This document shows, one piece after another, positions 22,975-35,181 of a stretch of DNA of 64,000 nucleotides. Under the pieces are notes generated by a model. The model was not told the DNA's origin. It did no database searches and worked only from the letters and a program-made list of their open reading frames with translations. The DNA is taken from NCBI GenBank assembly GCA_037974335.1, contig CM075724.1, positions 63,018,470 to 63,082,469 on the forward strand, written 5' to 3'. The translations under genes were made by a program, and so were the position numbers. Numbering within the stretch: the first letter of the stretch is position 1; every line of letters begins with the position of its first letter. Source of the DNA: Prionace glauca. Taxonomy: Eukaryota > Chordata > Chondrichthyes > Carcharhiniformes > Carcharhinidae.

Positions 22975-24900
22975 TTTATAGGTATCTGGTCGGTAATTTC
23001 TCACTTTCTGTCTCTTTCCCTTTTTAAGTAATAGAGTTGCATTTGCTACCTTTAAATCTAATGCGATCTTCCCCCAAATTAGGGCGTTTTGGAAAATTAA
23101 ATCCAACGCATCAACTTTCTTGTTACACATTAAACATCAGAATGAACTCCATTAGGGTCTCTACTCATGTCAGTCCGTAGCTCCAACGTGTTTGCTCGGT
23201 ATGAATTATCTGGTGGCTGTAAATATTTTCAATCCCTCCCTTCCTTCCATTTCCTAGTTTAAAACTGATGTTGGTAGGTTACTTCCATTCGCTATAGTGA
23301 GGACTATTCAATTCATCTTCCATCCATTTATTTTCCATTATCATTCCAGAGGCTCACTTTCTATGCTAACACTTTTCACTTTGTTAACACTTCATTTCTC
23401 TCAACATTTACGAAAGCTCATTCCATTTGTTTGTATATTTTGGCTAATGTGCGTGAGGTTCCCGCTTCTTAATTTTTTAGTCATCCCTTACTGTTTCTGA
23501 TGTTTCTACGAATCTTCTGATCTGCCACCTGTCTTGGCACAATTATATGCTTTCACTTAAAGTTCGACACTATCATTAAACTTTCTAGTTAATCATGGAT
23601 GATGTCCCTTGGATTTTTCACACTCATGGGATTATATCTGTTCTGTGTATTCTGAAATATTCCTTAAACAATTGCCACTGCATCTCTGATGACCTATCAT
23701 TTGACCTATTTTGCCAATCCGCTTTAGCCAGCTCAGCTTCCATGCCCTCACAGCTATCCTTAGGTCAAAACATCCTTTTTCCTTCAAACTGAATGCAAAA
23801 TTCTTTAATTGAATCCATACAGTGCTGAAGAAGGCCATTCTTCCCACTGACTCTGCACCCACATTCTGACAGGGTACCTTCCCCAGCCCTCACCCCGCCC
23901 TCTGCCCGTAACGCTACATGATTTACCATGGCTAATCCATCGAACCTACATATCTTGGGACATTAAGAGGCAATTTAGCATGGCCAATCCACCTAAGCTG
24001 CAAAACGTTGGACTGTGCGACGAAACCAGAGTACCCGCAGGAAACCCCACAGACACAAACAGAATGTGCAAACTTCACACAGGCAGTCACGCAAGGCCAG
24101 AATTGAATCCGGATCCTTGGCGCTGTGAAGCAGCAGTACTAACCATTGTGCCACCATGCTGCCCATATCATATCATAGTTGCTGCTACATCAGGATGCCT
24201 TCACAATGACAACATTAATGCTCCAATCTCGTTGCACAATACCAGGTCTAGCATAGCCTTGTCTCTGGTTGGCTGCAGAACGTATTATTCTAAGCAAAGT
24301 CCCGAAAGACATTCAATGAACAGCTCAACCAGGCTACCTTTGTCCTGACTTTTCTCGTCCGTATGTAAACTACAATCTTCCACGATTACCATTGTACCGC
24401 TGTGAGATGCTTCAATTATTTTCCCTTCATGCTCCACCCTATCATGTGATTACTGTTCGAGGGCCTGTACACAACTCCCACAAGTGACTTCTTACATTTA
24501 CCATTTCTCAACGCGACCCAAATCGTTTCAACGTCCCGGTTTTCTGAATTTAGGACATCTATTCTGTTGTGTGCATACAATCTTTAACTAATAGAACCAC
24601 TCCTTTATATTTTACAGGCTTCCTGTTGTCTCTAAATATCTTCTGCCTTTCACTAGTAAGTTCTCAAAACATGTCCTGCTGCGGTCATGCCCCTGTAGAT
24701 CCTCCAAATTCGGTGGCAAGAATGGTGATCCAACAACAATATCATCTCCCAAGGTACATGTTGAACATCGAGGCGTTAATCACTCGAAACCGGTCCCGCC
24801 CGACTGGACATAACCGTTCTTCTGGGAAATCGATCTCTGCAGGAATCTCCCAGGATAGACCACCAGGAGGAGAGCAGACGTATTTTTTGGATGTTCTGAA
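22975..24900 (-). mobile_element. Old LINE (endonuclease to RT start) with a nested SINE
   Basis: Minus-strand text includes remains of the endonuclease around 24560-24180 and, towards 23000, a purine-rich stretch (TTAAAAAGGGAAAGAGACAG) that matches the LFKKG region of CR1-type RTs. A SINE at 23805-24165 interrupts it. No long frame survives, so the family assignment is tentative. Confidence 0.45.
23805..24165 (-). mobile_element. tRNA-derived SINE, near complete
   Basis: Minus-strand head at the right end: GGTGGCACAATGGTTAGTAC, then a B-box-like GGATTCAATTC. The body contains the complement of GCATGGCCAATCCACC and of CAGAATGTGCAAACTTCACA, and the left end the complement of CATACAGTGCTGAAGAAGG. 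Same family as the copies at 2272 and 49743. Confidence 0.75.
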
Positions 24901-26700
24901 AGCTTCGCAGATGGGTCAAATATGCCGACTGACTCATGTGTGAACCAGGCTTAAAAGTAACGAAAATTCAGAAGGTTCTTTGGGAATGAACCAACAACAT
25001 CGGGCGCATTTATCGCCATGTGCACAGTTTCACTTGAGGCTGCGCAAAAAGCGCAGTAATCTTCAGGCAAATTATCTAATCAATCCCACAGGATCGCCTT
25101 CCCCACATGTGTCAGAGTGAGCAGATCAGACATTGGGCCTATCAACCATCTCAGAACCTATCGACCTGCAGTAGGAACAAGTCACCCTTGATCCCGAAGG
25201 GCTATCTAACGAAAATAGAAAAAGAATATTGCGGGAGAAGCTGACCTCCAATGTGATCTGCACTGCCGTCATTCATCGGAACTCGACCAAGCATCCCAAG
25301 TGTTGTACTTGATAATCTAGCTGTAGAATCTCCATATTGCAGAAGGAGGTTATTCGGCCCACCGAGCCGTCTCTCAGAAACAGCACAACACTCAGGCCTC
25401 CCCGCTGCCTATTCCCGTAAATTCAGCAAATCTGATCTTGGATACGAAGACCAAATCATTTTAACCACTTTGAATTTCGATAATCTAATTTAAATCTCCC
25501 AAATTGTAACTGGGTGTCAATATACAATTCATTCAGACATGATTTTTGAAGCATATGTGCGTCCTCTTGATTGAAAATAACTGGTCTGATTGTCTCGTAT
25601 TCTCTTTCGCACAGTTTGAATATGTAGTTGTTTTTAAGAACCAACCCATAATAAACCTGAAGGAAGAACTTTTCTGTTGGTGTTTACTGATAATAAGATT
25701 TTCCAACAAAGATCAAATTTGCAACACATTTTTCTGCCGTGACACTTTTTTAAAAGTGAACAACTTGTTCGGCGATTCCTTGCATTTTGTTATATTTTAT
25801 ATTCCATTTACTTTTCTACTAATCACAGACACAATAATGTTATTCCGCCTGAAGTGCCTATGCGTGTTTAATCGATTTTCGCACTCCAATTTTATCCCAA
25901 TAACGCGTCAAATTAGCCTTCCTCCGGTGCATGTCCAACTGCCTTTACAAATTCCCTCTGAAATCCAGTTCCAATAATCTTTCAAGTAACGCATTCCAAA
26001 ACATAAATCTTTGTTTGAAACCAGTTCTCTTAATTTCCTTTCAGGTCACCTTTCCAACTATTTTGGCATATTTCTGTGATTTCTCATTACTGACCCAACA
26101 GTTTTAAACTGGAGTTGTTTAATTCGGGTCTAGATTTTTTTGATCTGGTGGCGGATTACAACATATTTCAAGCAGTCCGCATGTTCGAATTCTCACGTAT
26201 GCTATTGAAATGTAGCGATGCAGAGAAGATTTTGACCGTTTGGTTTATGCAGCTGTCAAATGTATTTGTAACAGCGGGACAAGTGCGCAACGCTCCCCTG
26301 CAAAGAACAAGTTGTGGTCTATTACTTCACTTCTCCATAGCAACAATACAATTTTAAATATAGCTCATTGCAACATGGTGCGGTATCGCCACATATATAT
26401 CAACAAGAGTCACGATCACAATCAAACACCTGCATTTTATTTCCTAGCATCCATACATAAGTTCTTCTTTCCTGAAGACGGAATATCGGAGCCTTTCTTA
26501 TATTTTTCGAAATTATGCAAAATATAAAATTAATCGCAGACGTATTTTTGCCGTCCCTCGTCGACAAAGACGTTACATAACTTCCACGCTGTTTCTCCAT
26601 AGATTACAACACTTCCGCTTAACATATCGGACCCAGAAATGTTTCTGTTGGCCAGTAAGGTAGAATTAACACACAACTGAATTTCCCACAATTGTAGGTG
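24900..26700. other. Unassigned, with SINE and LINE scraps
   Basis: A SINE scrap (CAGAAGGAGGTTATTCGGCCC) lies at about 25340-25365. 25980-26090 has a LINE 3' region-like CTTTCAAGTAACGCATTCCA. Nothing else was recognised in either strand. Confidence 0.35.
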
Positions 26701-26742
26701 CTTTGGCTGGAACACATCTGCTTAAGGTTGCTCTTTTTACAG

Positions 26743-26900
26743 CACCTACACTATATTTTACTCCGCTCGGCTGTAGCAGACGGGATGCTCACGAGCCTGA
26801 GGAGCAATGTATTGAATTGCAAGATCTTGCCGCCAGGAATCCACACGTGAAGGTGTTGAGGTTACAGGAAAGATTGCAACACTTTCAACTGTCATTGTAG
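26743..26900 (+). CDS. Possible orphan tail exon (51 codons), unrecognised
   Basis: After the acceptor-like GCTCTTTTTACAG, a phase-1 frame reads PTLYFTPLGCSRRDAHEP, then a charged stretch (EEQCIELQDLAARNPHVKV, LRLQERLQHF) to a TAG at 26898-26900. It looks like a short cytoplasmic tail rather than a repeat, but no matching copy is seen near gene B and no upstream exon is identified. It may be chance. Confidence 0.2.
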
Positions 26901-27369
26901 CTGCTGCCCTCAAGACAGGCAGACATTGAATGAAGTGTTTTTGGTGTTCACTGACTGATTGGACGTTGATTGAACGAATGCATTTTACTGATTAGGGTCA
27001 TTGAATGGTGCATAAGGTCTTGGCGGCCACATGCAGGCGGTGTGTGGCACGCTCTAAACAACGTATTTCATTGATGGCCCTGAGTACAATTAACATCGCC
27101 TGGTGCCCTCATCGCGGACTCTCTTGAGAATAACATTCCTTGATCTTACGGAAAATTGTAGCCTGTGAAATCAGCATCTTCCCAGTAAATTCATGAAAGA
27201 TACGGACCCATGGACATTGTGAGAAATTGTACTCTTCTGAAACATTGTATCTGGAGTCGTCTAAATCCAATTGGCCTAGCTCGAATTGAAGTAAGGTGAA
27301 TAAACTAATGATGAGCTCTATGTATAGCTTCAAAAGATCAATCCCACGCATGTGGTTTTCCATTCCCTT

Positions 27370-27665
27370 AGGACATAAACACATACAAAATAAGAGCAAG
27401 AATAAGCAATTCAGCCCCTCGAGCCATTCAGTACAATCATGGCTGATCTTATCTCGGCCTCATTTCCAGCTTCCCGAATTAAAAGTCCACCTTTCTCCGC
27501 CTTAAATGTGTTTAGTGTTGCGTCATCCATTGCAATCTGCGCGTCGCTCTGAGTGACGTAATCCCTCCTCATTCTTGTTTTAAATCGGCCACAACTTAAC
27601 CTAGAACTACGGCCTTACTTTCCAGAATGCGTAATATTATAGCACTATCCCTCGCACTATCTTTA
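27370..27665 (-). mobile_element. Old LINE 3' end
   Basis: The plus text ACATACAAAATAAGAGCAAG ... TCAGCCCCTCGAGCC ... CAATCATGGCTGATCTTATC is a diverged version of the 3' UTR seen at 893-1040. It continues into a decayed ORF2 C-terminus. Confidence 0.6.
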
Positions 27666-27699
27666 CAATCCACCTCAGCCAAAACCTTCCTCTTGAAAT

Positions 27700-28310
27700 T
27701 ATTTTGGTAGAAAGTATAACCCCACCCCACCACATCGTGTTCTGCCACCTCTCCACCAACTCCCTCCCCCACCAGCCTCTCCCACACCCACCACCAGCAC
27801 CGCCACATTCAGCATCATTTGTGTTGCTGGCACTGTTACTCGGTTGCAAGGATCGTAAACTCAGGGAATGCTAATAGTTGTGGTGCATTTGGATTAAAAG
27901 AAACAATTTACGAAGTTCTATTTGGAGACCGTGGCAGGGTCATTTTATAAAAGTGTCGCTTGAAGATTTATCAATGGACAGTAAAAAAAGATGTTCTGTA
28001 TAGTTTGGTTACTTTGGGTTGGTAAGCTATAAGGAACACTGCACCACAACGACCAGCACGTGATCTGAACCATTTATAAAGCATCTTAACGACACACAGG
28101 ATGGGACTGAATATAAAAGAACCAAGTTTACGGGCGATAGAGTTACATGACAAAGCAAGTTGTAAAGAAGATGTTAAATTGCTGTAAACGAATATAAACT
28201 GAAATGCGTGGTAAAGAAGAATAGCAGATGGAATGTAAGGTGAGGGAAAGCAAAGTTTGAAATTAAAAACATGAAAAACAGAAAATGTTATTCACAGCAA
28301 GACAATGATA
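27700..28310. other. Unassigned, with a C-rich stretch
   Basis: 27715-27815 is C-rich on the plus strand (CCACCACATCGTG, CACCCACCACCAGCACC). No gene is seen. Confidence 0.35.
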
Positions 28311-28315
28311 AATGT

Positions 28316-29500
28316 ATATATTCAAAGAGACTTGGGTATCCTTGAACATGAATCACAGAAAGTTAAGTTGCAAGTCCATAATTGCAGGAAACAATGCCAG
28401 CCCTTTTGCAAATGGATTGAAGTACCACAATAACAATTTTCCTACTCTTATAAGCGCAATTTTGACTCAAATCTGCCATTCCTGAAGGACCGTGTGCAAT
28501 TTTGATCTTCCCATCGACGCTTAGCTTAGATGGGCTGTAATCGAGTTCATGAATTGATTCCTGTGATGAGGGTGTTGTCCTATGAGAGGCAAAATAATAC
28601 GCTAGGCCCACATTCTACTTAAATGAGAAGAGTAAGTGGCTTGCATATTGAAATTTACAAATTATTAAGGAGATCCAGGGGTGGACAAATTTCGAACTGC
28701 TTGAAAGATGTTTCCCATTACTGCAGAAGACAAAACTAAGAGTTACAGACTCAGAATAAATGGACAGTCATTTAGAAATGAGTTGACAAGAAGTGTCGTT
28801 GCTCCAAGGTTGCATTCACTTATGCCTCAAGAATAGGGAGCCTGTACAACTCCTGTACAAGCGCATTATCAGTCTAAGCGTAATCAGTAAACAGTCTAAA
28901 CTAAATGAATAAGTTTGCTTCCCACAGGCTAAAAATACCGTGCAGCTCTTAACAAAGAGCAAATTCTTGAATTCACTTTTATGTATCAACTATTGACGCT
29001 GGTTTGGCTTGTCAGTGAATGATGAATGTATAGAATCAGGCTATTTCAGTAAACGAATTTCCCAACTCCGTTGATCTTAGAAGCTCTGAATAATTGATTG
29101 ATTTCTTTTTGTTAAACAACAAGAAATATTTTCTCAACCATGTACTTAAGAATAAATCTCTTACCCCATGATCTGTCAAATCAACGTGCCTGGAATTCAA
29201 GCAATTTATTCCCTTGCAGCATTGTGAATCTTTGGAACATTCTACCCCCGAGAACAGTGGAGGCTAAGTCATTGAATTGCTGAATTGGAAAAATTTCGAA
29301 CTATCGGGGAGACAACGGTCGTGGAACAATGTCAGGAAAGTGGAGTTGAGGTCAAGGTCCATGACCGTATTGCATGAAGCAGCAACAGAATTGCACATAG
29401 CTACAATGTAAAACCTGATGTATTGGCATATTCCCCACTCTAACAATGCGATCAAGCCAGAGAACCAACCCTGATTTAATGAAGAATAAAATAAGGCATC
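28316..29500 (+). mobile_element. Old CR1-clade LINE, ORF2 C-terminus and 3' end
   Basis: The text follows the same order as the intact copies: AGAGACTTGGGTATCCTTGAACATGAATCACAGAAAG (RDLGxLxHESQK), the Tyr-Lys-Leu region at 28660-28700, and ATTGTGAATCTTTGGAACATTCT (VNLWNSL) at 29221. The UTR is AAGTGGAGTTGAGGTCAAGG at 29338. It is too mutated for any frame. Confidence 0.6.
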
Positions 29501-29559
29501 CTTATTGGGAGTAACTTAGTGGAACATTGTGCCACACAAACATTGGACTTAGGTGCAGG

Positions 29560-30160
29560 AAAAATCCATGCTGATCTTGTAGCCTGCTCCACCATTCAAT
29601 AAAATCAAACTGGTCTGGAGAGGGCCTCAACTGCACGTTCCTATCTGTCCCAAATAAAGTTTGACTTGGTCTTAAATAATTTCAGTGATACAGCCTCTGC
29701 TGCCCTTTGGGAAGACAATTCTACGAACTAGTGTCACTGTAACAGAAATGAAAAGAAAAACTCTTATCCTCTTAAAATGGAGACCTCCCACAGTTCTCGT
29801 GTGCACCACCACTGACAACAACCTCTTGGTGTCTCACAAGTCAAGCACCCCCAGAGTCTTAACAATTTCTATAAGACAAGCTTTCATCTTCAGTTCGCCA
29901 ATGGGTATAAGCCGAATTTGTTTAACCTTTATTCATAGGATAAGCGTTTCATCGCAGGAATGAATCGAGTGAACGCTCTCGCTACTGCGTCTGAAGCAAT
30001 TATATATGCGTTTTAAAAATAAGATCAAAACTGTACTCCGTATTTCCGATGTGGCCTCATTAATGTTTCGGTTGATGAATGGGATGCTCGTGAAACTTAC
30101 GAGTCTGGTATGAATGACGTTCTGATTTTTGTGGTTATATCTGAACACATCCAGGAATAT
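29560..30160 (-). mobile_element. Old LINE 3' region
   Basis: The complement of GTAGCCTGCTCCACCATTCAATAAAATC is a LINE 3' UTR signature. The following 500 bases keep the layout of an ORF2 C-terminus, with the complement of GACAATTCTACGAACTAGTG corresponding to the LWNSLP region. Confidence 0.5.
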
Positions 30161-32117
30161 AGTGTCTGCGCCATTACACATTTGGCATGTGCTTTTTAGA
30201 TTGCAGACAGGCTATCTTGCAGCCAGTGTATGAGAAAGGCACCGCGGATTTCATAGCTTCTGGCTTGTATTTTGAGTTTCAACATTTATTTGGTGGTTGC
30301 CGTTAGGTCTCAATGCTGAGCCCCACGATTTGAGATTCAGCGATGGTAATGCCACTAAGCTGACTTTTGCTGGACTTTGTCCTTGCTTGACACTCGTGTG
30401 GTTCGATGTGAAATGTCACTTATCAGCCGAAGAATGTACGCTGTAAAGGTCATTTCGCAAATGGATACGGGCTGCTTCATTATCTGAGGAGATATAAATG
30501 GACGTAAATACTTCGCAATCATCAGCGAATATCCCATTGCTAGAAATGGATACATCTACATTACATGCACTGCAGAGGTTCAAGAAGACAGCTCATGCGC
30601 AGGCGCAATTAGGAGTTATCACGAGATAGCAACGCCCACATCCCTTGAAAAAATGAAAAAAATGACGCAAGCAGGGCAATTAATGAAGCTACGGAGATAG
30701 TTTTGCCTTGAACTCTGCTCCGCGAAGCTCATGCAGTCAGGCTGGGGGTGATGACTGAGTAACAACCATTCTCGTCTTTCTTCCTTCCAGTTGTGAGCGA
30801 CCCCTGTTATTCCTATTGGCTTCAATTTTGCGTTGGTATCACACTGGGTCAAGTGCTGTCAAAAGTGCTGTCAAAGTCAGTAACTCCCACCTCTCCTCTG
30901 GAATTCAATGTTTTAGTTCAGGCTTGGACAAAGACTGCAATGAAAGCGAGAGCCGAGTGTTCCTGACCGACCCCAAATTGATCATCATTGAGCAGAGTAT
31001 TGCTGAGTAACTGTGGCTTGATGGCACTGCCGATGACAGATTCCAAAAAACTGTTGTTCATTAATTATTACAATGATGCAGCGCAATTGGCTGGATCGCA
31101 TTGCACCTGCTGAATTGTTACAGGGAGAAGCCGACGGGAAATTCAGCTATGAATCCTTAACGATTCACAATCCAATGCTGCACTTGACAATTTCAAGGCC
31201 CCGAGACGAGAGTCTGCAAATAAACAATTGGTTTGTTGTGAGATAGCACCTTTATAACTTGGAACGCCTTAATCCAAAATTCCTATCTTTCCTATTTTAG
31301 CACTTGCACGAAGCAATTCAAGCAGGCAAATGCATCCGATTAAGTGGAAAAGAGACACATTGCAGGCAATGCCAAAATTGCTCGCACAGTGTATCAGCAG
31401 GGCGGATTTCCACGAAGCATGTTTAAGAATGGGGTTGATTAAACTTTCGTACTGGCCTATTTCTAATACTTTCATACTGAGAATCAAATAAATTATAACT
31501 CTGGCTACATAGAAAGTGAGAGCTATAGTTAAACAACCACTTCAGAAACACTGAATGGTTTCCTGGATGCTAATCAATGGTCAGAGAAGGTAATTGAAGT
31601 AACTCTAACCAACCCCAGTTTTTTAAATCAAAACTTCATTGGTTCTTGCCTGCATGGCTGCATTACTGAAGTCAGTTCAAACACAATTGAACAAAATGGA
31701 TAACACAATAACCGTGAATTCTCAAAATTGCTGTGAGGCCAGACATGTCTCCTTCGCACCGCCGATATTACTTTAATTCTGCTGTCATTTGTTGTCTGGA
31801 AAGATGATTAGGAGATTTTTAAAAACTCGACACATGACAGAAGCAAATTATTGAATTTACATTAATTTTATGATTTTTTAATAGGTCGCACACTTGAGTT
31901 ATTGCCGTGAGGAAAAATAATAGTATTCAGCCATGTTGACCCCCTCAGTCGAAAGCCTACCGTCACAAAAGCAGCATTTTGAGCCGATAAACGTCCAAGA
32001 CCAGATGTGCAGCTTTTTGATAACATAAAATAAGCACCTTTGGAAAAGAAGGGTGAGCACAGAAAATATCAAAGTCAGAATCAAATATTAGACAACGACA
32101 AGCAGTGCGTTCAAATA
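30160..32117. other. Mostly unassigned, with one RT scrap on the minus strand
   Basis: 30820-31020 resembles the complement of an RT segment (ACACTGGGTCAAGTGCTGTC and CTGGAATTCAATG text shared by an L2-like repeat), at low confidence. The remainder, 31020-32117, shows no exon or repeat that I can name. Confidence 0.35.
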
Positions 32118-32265
32118 TAAGAACATAAGAACATAAGAAATAGGAGCAGGAGTAGGCCATCTGGCCCTTCGAGCCTGCCCCGCCATTCAATAAGATCATG
32201 GCTGATCTGTCGTGACTCAGCTCCACCTTCCCGCCCTCTCCCCATAACCCTTAATCCCTTACTGT
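32118..32265 (-). mobile_element. Extremely truncated young LINE, 148-base 3' end
   Basis: The sequence matches 902-1049 with no visible difference over about 140 bases, from the AAGAACAT tail repeats through CATCTGGCCCTTCGAGCC to CATAACCCTTAATCCC. The flanks differ completely, showing a separate insertion that lost all but the 3' end. Confidence 0.85.
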
Positions 32266-32394
32266 CTGGCAGACCCTCATCAAGTACCCACAGGAAAATG
32301 TATTTTGCCAACAACAATTATAATTGCAGTAAATGTTGCCATTCTGTAATCATTTAATATTACACGGCATCTGAATTAATTCCTTTTGGTACGT

Positions 32395-32720
32395 AGGGAC
32401 TAGGAAAGATAGGGACGTAGGAAATGGGAGCATGAGTAGGCCATATCGTCTTACAATGCTTCTCCTGCATACAATTACATCTTTGTTCATCGTGTACTTC
32501 AACGTCTGTTTCCAGTAATAACCCCACATCCCTAGATAGCTTTAACAAGTAGAAATCCATCGATGCTTGTTTTGAACATTCTCAATGACTGCGCATCAAT
32601 AGCTCACTTGGCGAAAAGTTTCTTAAGATTTACAATTTTCTTTGTGAAGAAATTCTTGCTCATCTCATTCTACAATGACTCCGTATTTTGAATCTGCTTC
32701 ATTTTACCGTTGATATTATT
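32395..32720 (-). mobile_element. Old LINE 3' end
   Basis: The complement of GTAGGAAATGGGAGCATGAGTAGGCCATATCG marks the UTR. The next 250 bases keep traces of the ORF2 C-terminus (TTTGTGAAGAAATTCTTGCTCATCTC, complement of the FFTQR region). Confidence 0.6.
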
Positions 32721-33254
32721 AGTGACAGTGGTTAAATTTTAAAAAATGTGCATTTGCGTTGAAGCCACTTCGATATCGGACCTTCATTGCAGGTGCGTCA
32801 GTGAAACGCACCGGCTTAAACTATTTCATATCAAATTTGTGCAATCTTAAAATGGAATAACTGTTGAAAAATGAAGGAAGAATTTTAATATTTAGCCCAG
32901 CTTGCGGAAAACTTCTGACACAATCAACTAATTAAAATGCCTTATGCCATTTACATGTTGAACTGGATTCAATGATGAGAAATATCTCAGACCTCCACTG
33001 AATCTTTAGTGCAAGGGATGAATTCTAAATGGCTTTACAATTTGCAAATCCATCTGCAAAGTGAACAAAAACTGGACATGAGAAAACAAGCTCCTGGTAA
33101 AATTGCAAATTACAACGAAATGTTTCAACATGCAAATTTATAGAGCAATGTGCGTACTAGAAATTCATTACTGAAAACCATCATATTTCACTGCTTTTGT
33201 TAGACGAGGATTTCTGTTAATTTGATTTGAATGTAGCAATGTTAGGAAGAGAAC

Positions 33255-34010
33255 GTGACATTTGATTTGATTTGAATTATTATTCTCACGTGTATTAGTA
33301 TACAGTATAAATTATTATTGCCGTTATATGGAGAAAACATATCGTACATATCGATGGAAAGTGCAGAATATAGTGTTGCAGTCAGAGATAGGATGTAAAG
33401 AAAGATCAACTCAATGCGAGGTAAATCCATTCAAAAGTCTGATGGCAGCAGGGAAAAGGCTACTTTTGAATCGGCTGGTACCCGATTTTAGAATTCTGTA
33501 TCTTTTCCCGATGGAAGATGGTGGAAGACAGTCCAGTCTGTCCGGGGTGCGTGGAGTCCTTGATTATGCAGGCTGCATTTCCAAGGCAGCGGGAAGAGTT
33601 GGCAGAAGAAGGTCAAAGGACAAGAATCCTGCAGACAGTAACTCGCCTACTGACAATCCAAAGCGTGTTCATTATCATAAGGTACAAGTAAGGAGTATGA
33701 TGCGATAATCACCACTAGCCTAATGTGTGCATCATGTCAATGGATAGGAGGCTGGAATGAGCGATAGACCGGGCTTCATTCACGATCCCTTGTAGTTTGT
33801 TGCAGTCTTGGACAGGGCAGCAGCCATACCAAACGGTGATACAACCAAAAAGAATGCTATCTATGGAGCATCAGCAAAAGTTGGTGAGGGCTGTAGCGAA
33901 TATGCCAACTTGTACAATAAACAGTTACATTCATCTCATCGAGCCTGGTTCAGTGATAGCGCAATGTTTTCCAATGTGATTAAAACGACTGCGCTGGGGA
34001 AATTAAACAT
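33255..34010 (-). mobile_element. L2/Rex1-like LINE 3' half in the gene B flank
   Basis: The left end TTTGATTTGATTTGAATTATTATTCTCACGTGTATTAGTATACAG is the complement of the 3' end at 58.3 kb (ACTAATATATGTGACAATAAA). The text then includes CCATTCAAAAGTCTGATGGCAGCAGGGAAAAGG, complementary to the ORF2 C-terminus. It is absent from the gene A flank, so it inserted after duplication. Confidence 0.6.
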
Positions 34011-35088
34011 TAAATAATGTTTACGGTCCTTTCTGCTTACATTTCTTGTCAGGAAGATTCGGCTGCTTTAGAACAAGTTTTAATATTAAGTAATTTGGTA
34101 ATATTCACTGCCAAAATATGCCATGTACCATAAACCATGACCTAGCCATGGATAAATGTGCCGTACGCCAAGTGACATTAGTCACAAAAACAGTGACACC
34201 CTGCTTTGGTACAAGGAGGAAGCATCGTAAGAGAAAAGATACTTATGGTCTCGTCTCTCCGATTGTGCAATAGATAAAGCGCAAACTTATTGTTTTCTGA
34301 ACAAAGAATAGCTCTAAATGCAGGTGGCTATCGTTTGTTTACCGCCAGACTCATAGTATTCTCATTGCATTGTTAATAGAAGCCCAGTTGTGAAGCAAGT
34401 AAATAAATTTTCAAAACTCCATCCAACGAATGCTACACGGCATCGCAGGAGGCAAATCTAACAAACTGAAATCAATTTAAAACTTAAAACGCCATTAACA
34501 AGAAACACCATTTACTAACAAATTACTTTGTGGATATGATAAATATGAAAACTGGCGTAAATCCACCCATGACGCTTTGGGTTGCAGTAAAAATCCACTA
34601 TTGTTGTCGTTGACGGACTGGAATAAGGAATGGGGAGATGATCAGGATTGTTAATCAGAATTGTTATTCCAGTTTTGTCTCTACACGTTGTTTGAGGTCT
34701 CGATCATACTCGACCCTAATTACTCAGGACAAAAGGTTTGCACATTTTGTGCTCCAACAGGAAGTACAATGTCTTTGATGAAGTGCGGCAGGGCCAGTTG
34801 CGGCCTGCTTCGTTATTTTCAGGATTGAATGACTGGTCGATATACTTGAGTTGACAAAGAAAATTGTTGGAACGAAGTTTCCAGAAAGTGGCTGAAAAAC
34901 ATTACTCTTCAAGAGATAGCTTTTCGGCTGGTATTGAGGTCAGCTTCTCCTTCTCAGACAATCACAGAGAAATGTAAACGTATCCAAACGCTGTTTTAGT
35001 CAGGTGATCTCTCATGTCGTGGTCTCATGTTTCATATATTTAACCATAAAATCTATTTGTTACGCAAACTAGTGTGGCTATCTTTCTG

Positions 35089-35094
35089 ATTGGC
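35089..35094 (-). promoter_or_regulatory. Inverted CCAAT box upstream of gene B
   Basis: ATTGGC lies 33 bases before the ATG, matching the placement in gene A. Function is inferred from conservation only. Confidence 0.35.
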
Positions 35095-35126
35095 GGCAAA
35101 TAGATAAGTAACGCATTATTTGCAAC

Positions 35127-35181
35127 ATGTCGATACGAGTTACGGTTCACTACATGGCTCTTCTGGGCGTGTTTTGGTCAG
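35127..35181 (+). CDS. Gene B exon 1, leader peptide
   Basis: It encodes MSIRVTVHYMALLGVFWSG, with a hydrophobic core and phase-1 donor G|GTACAA. It starts at the position equivalent to gene A. Confidence 0.72.

Noticed and set aside
33328-33708. 126-residue plus-strand frame as a gene
   Set aside because: It is the reverse side of an L2/Rex1-like LINE whose 3' end is at 33255.
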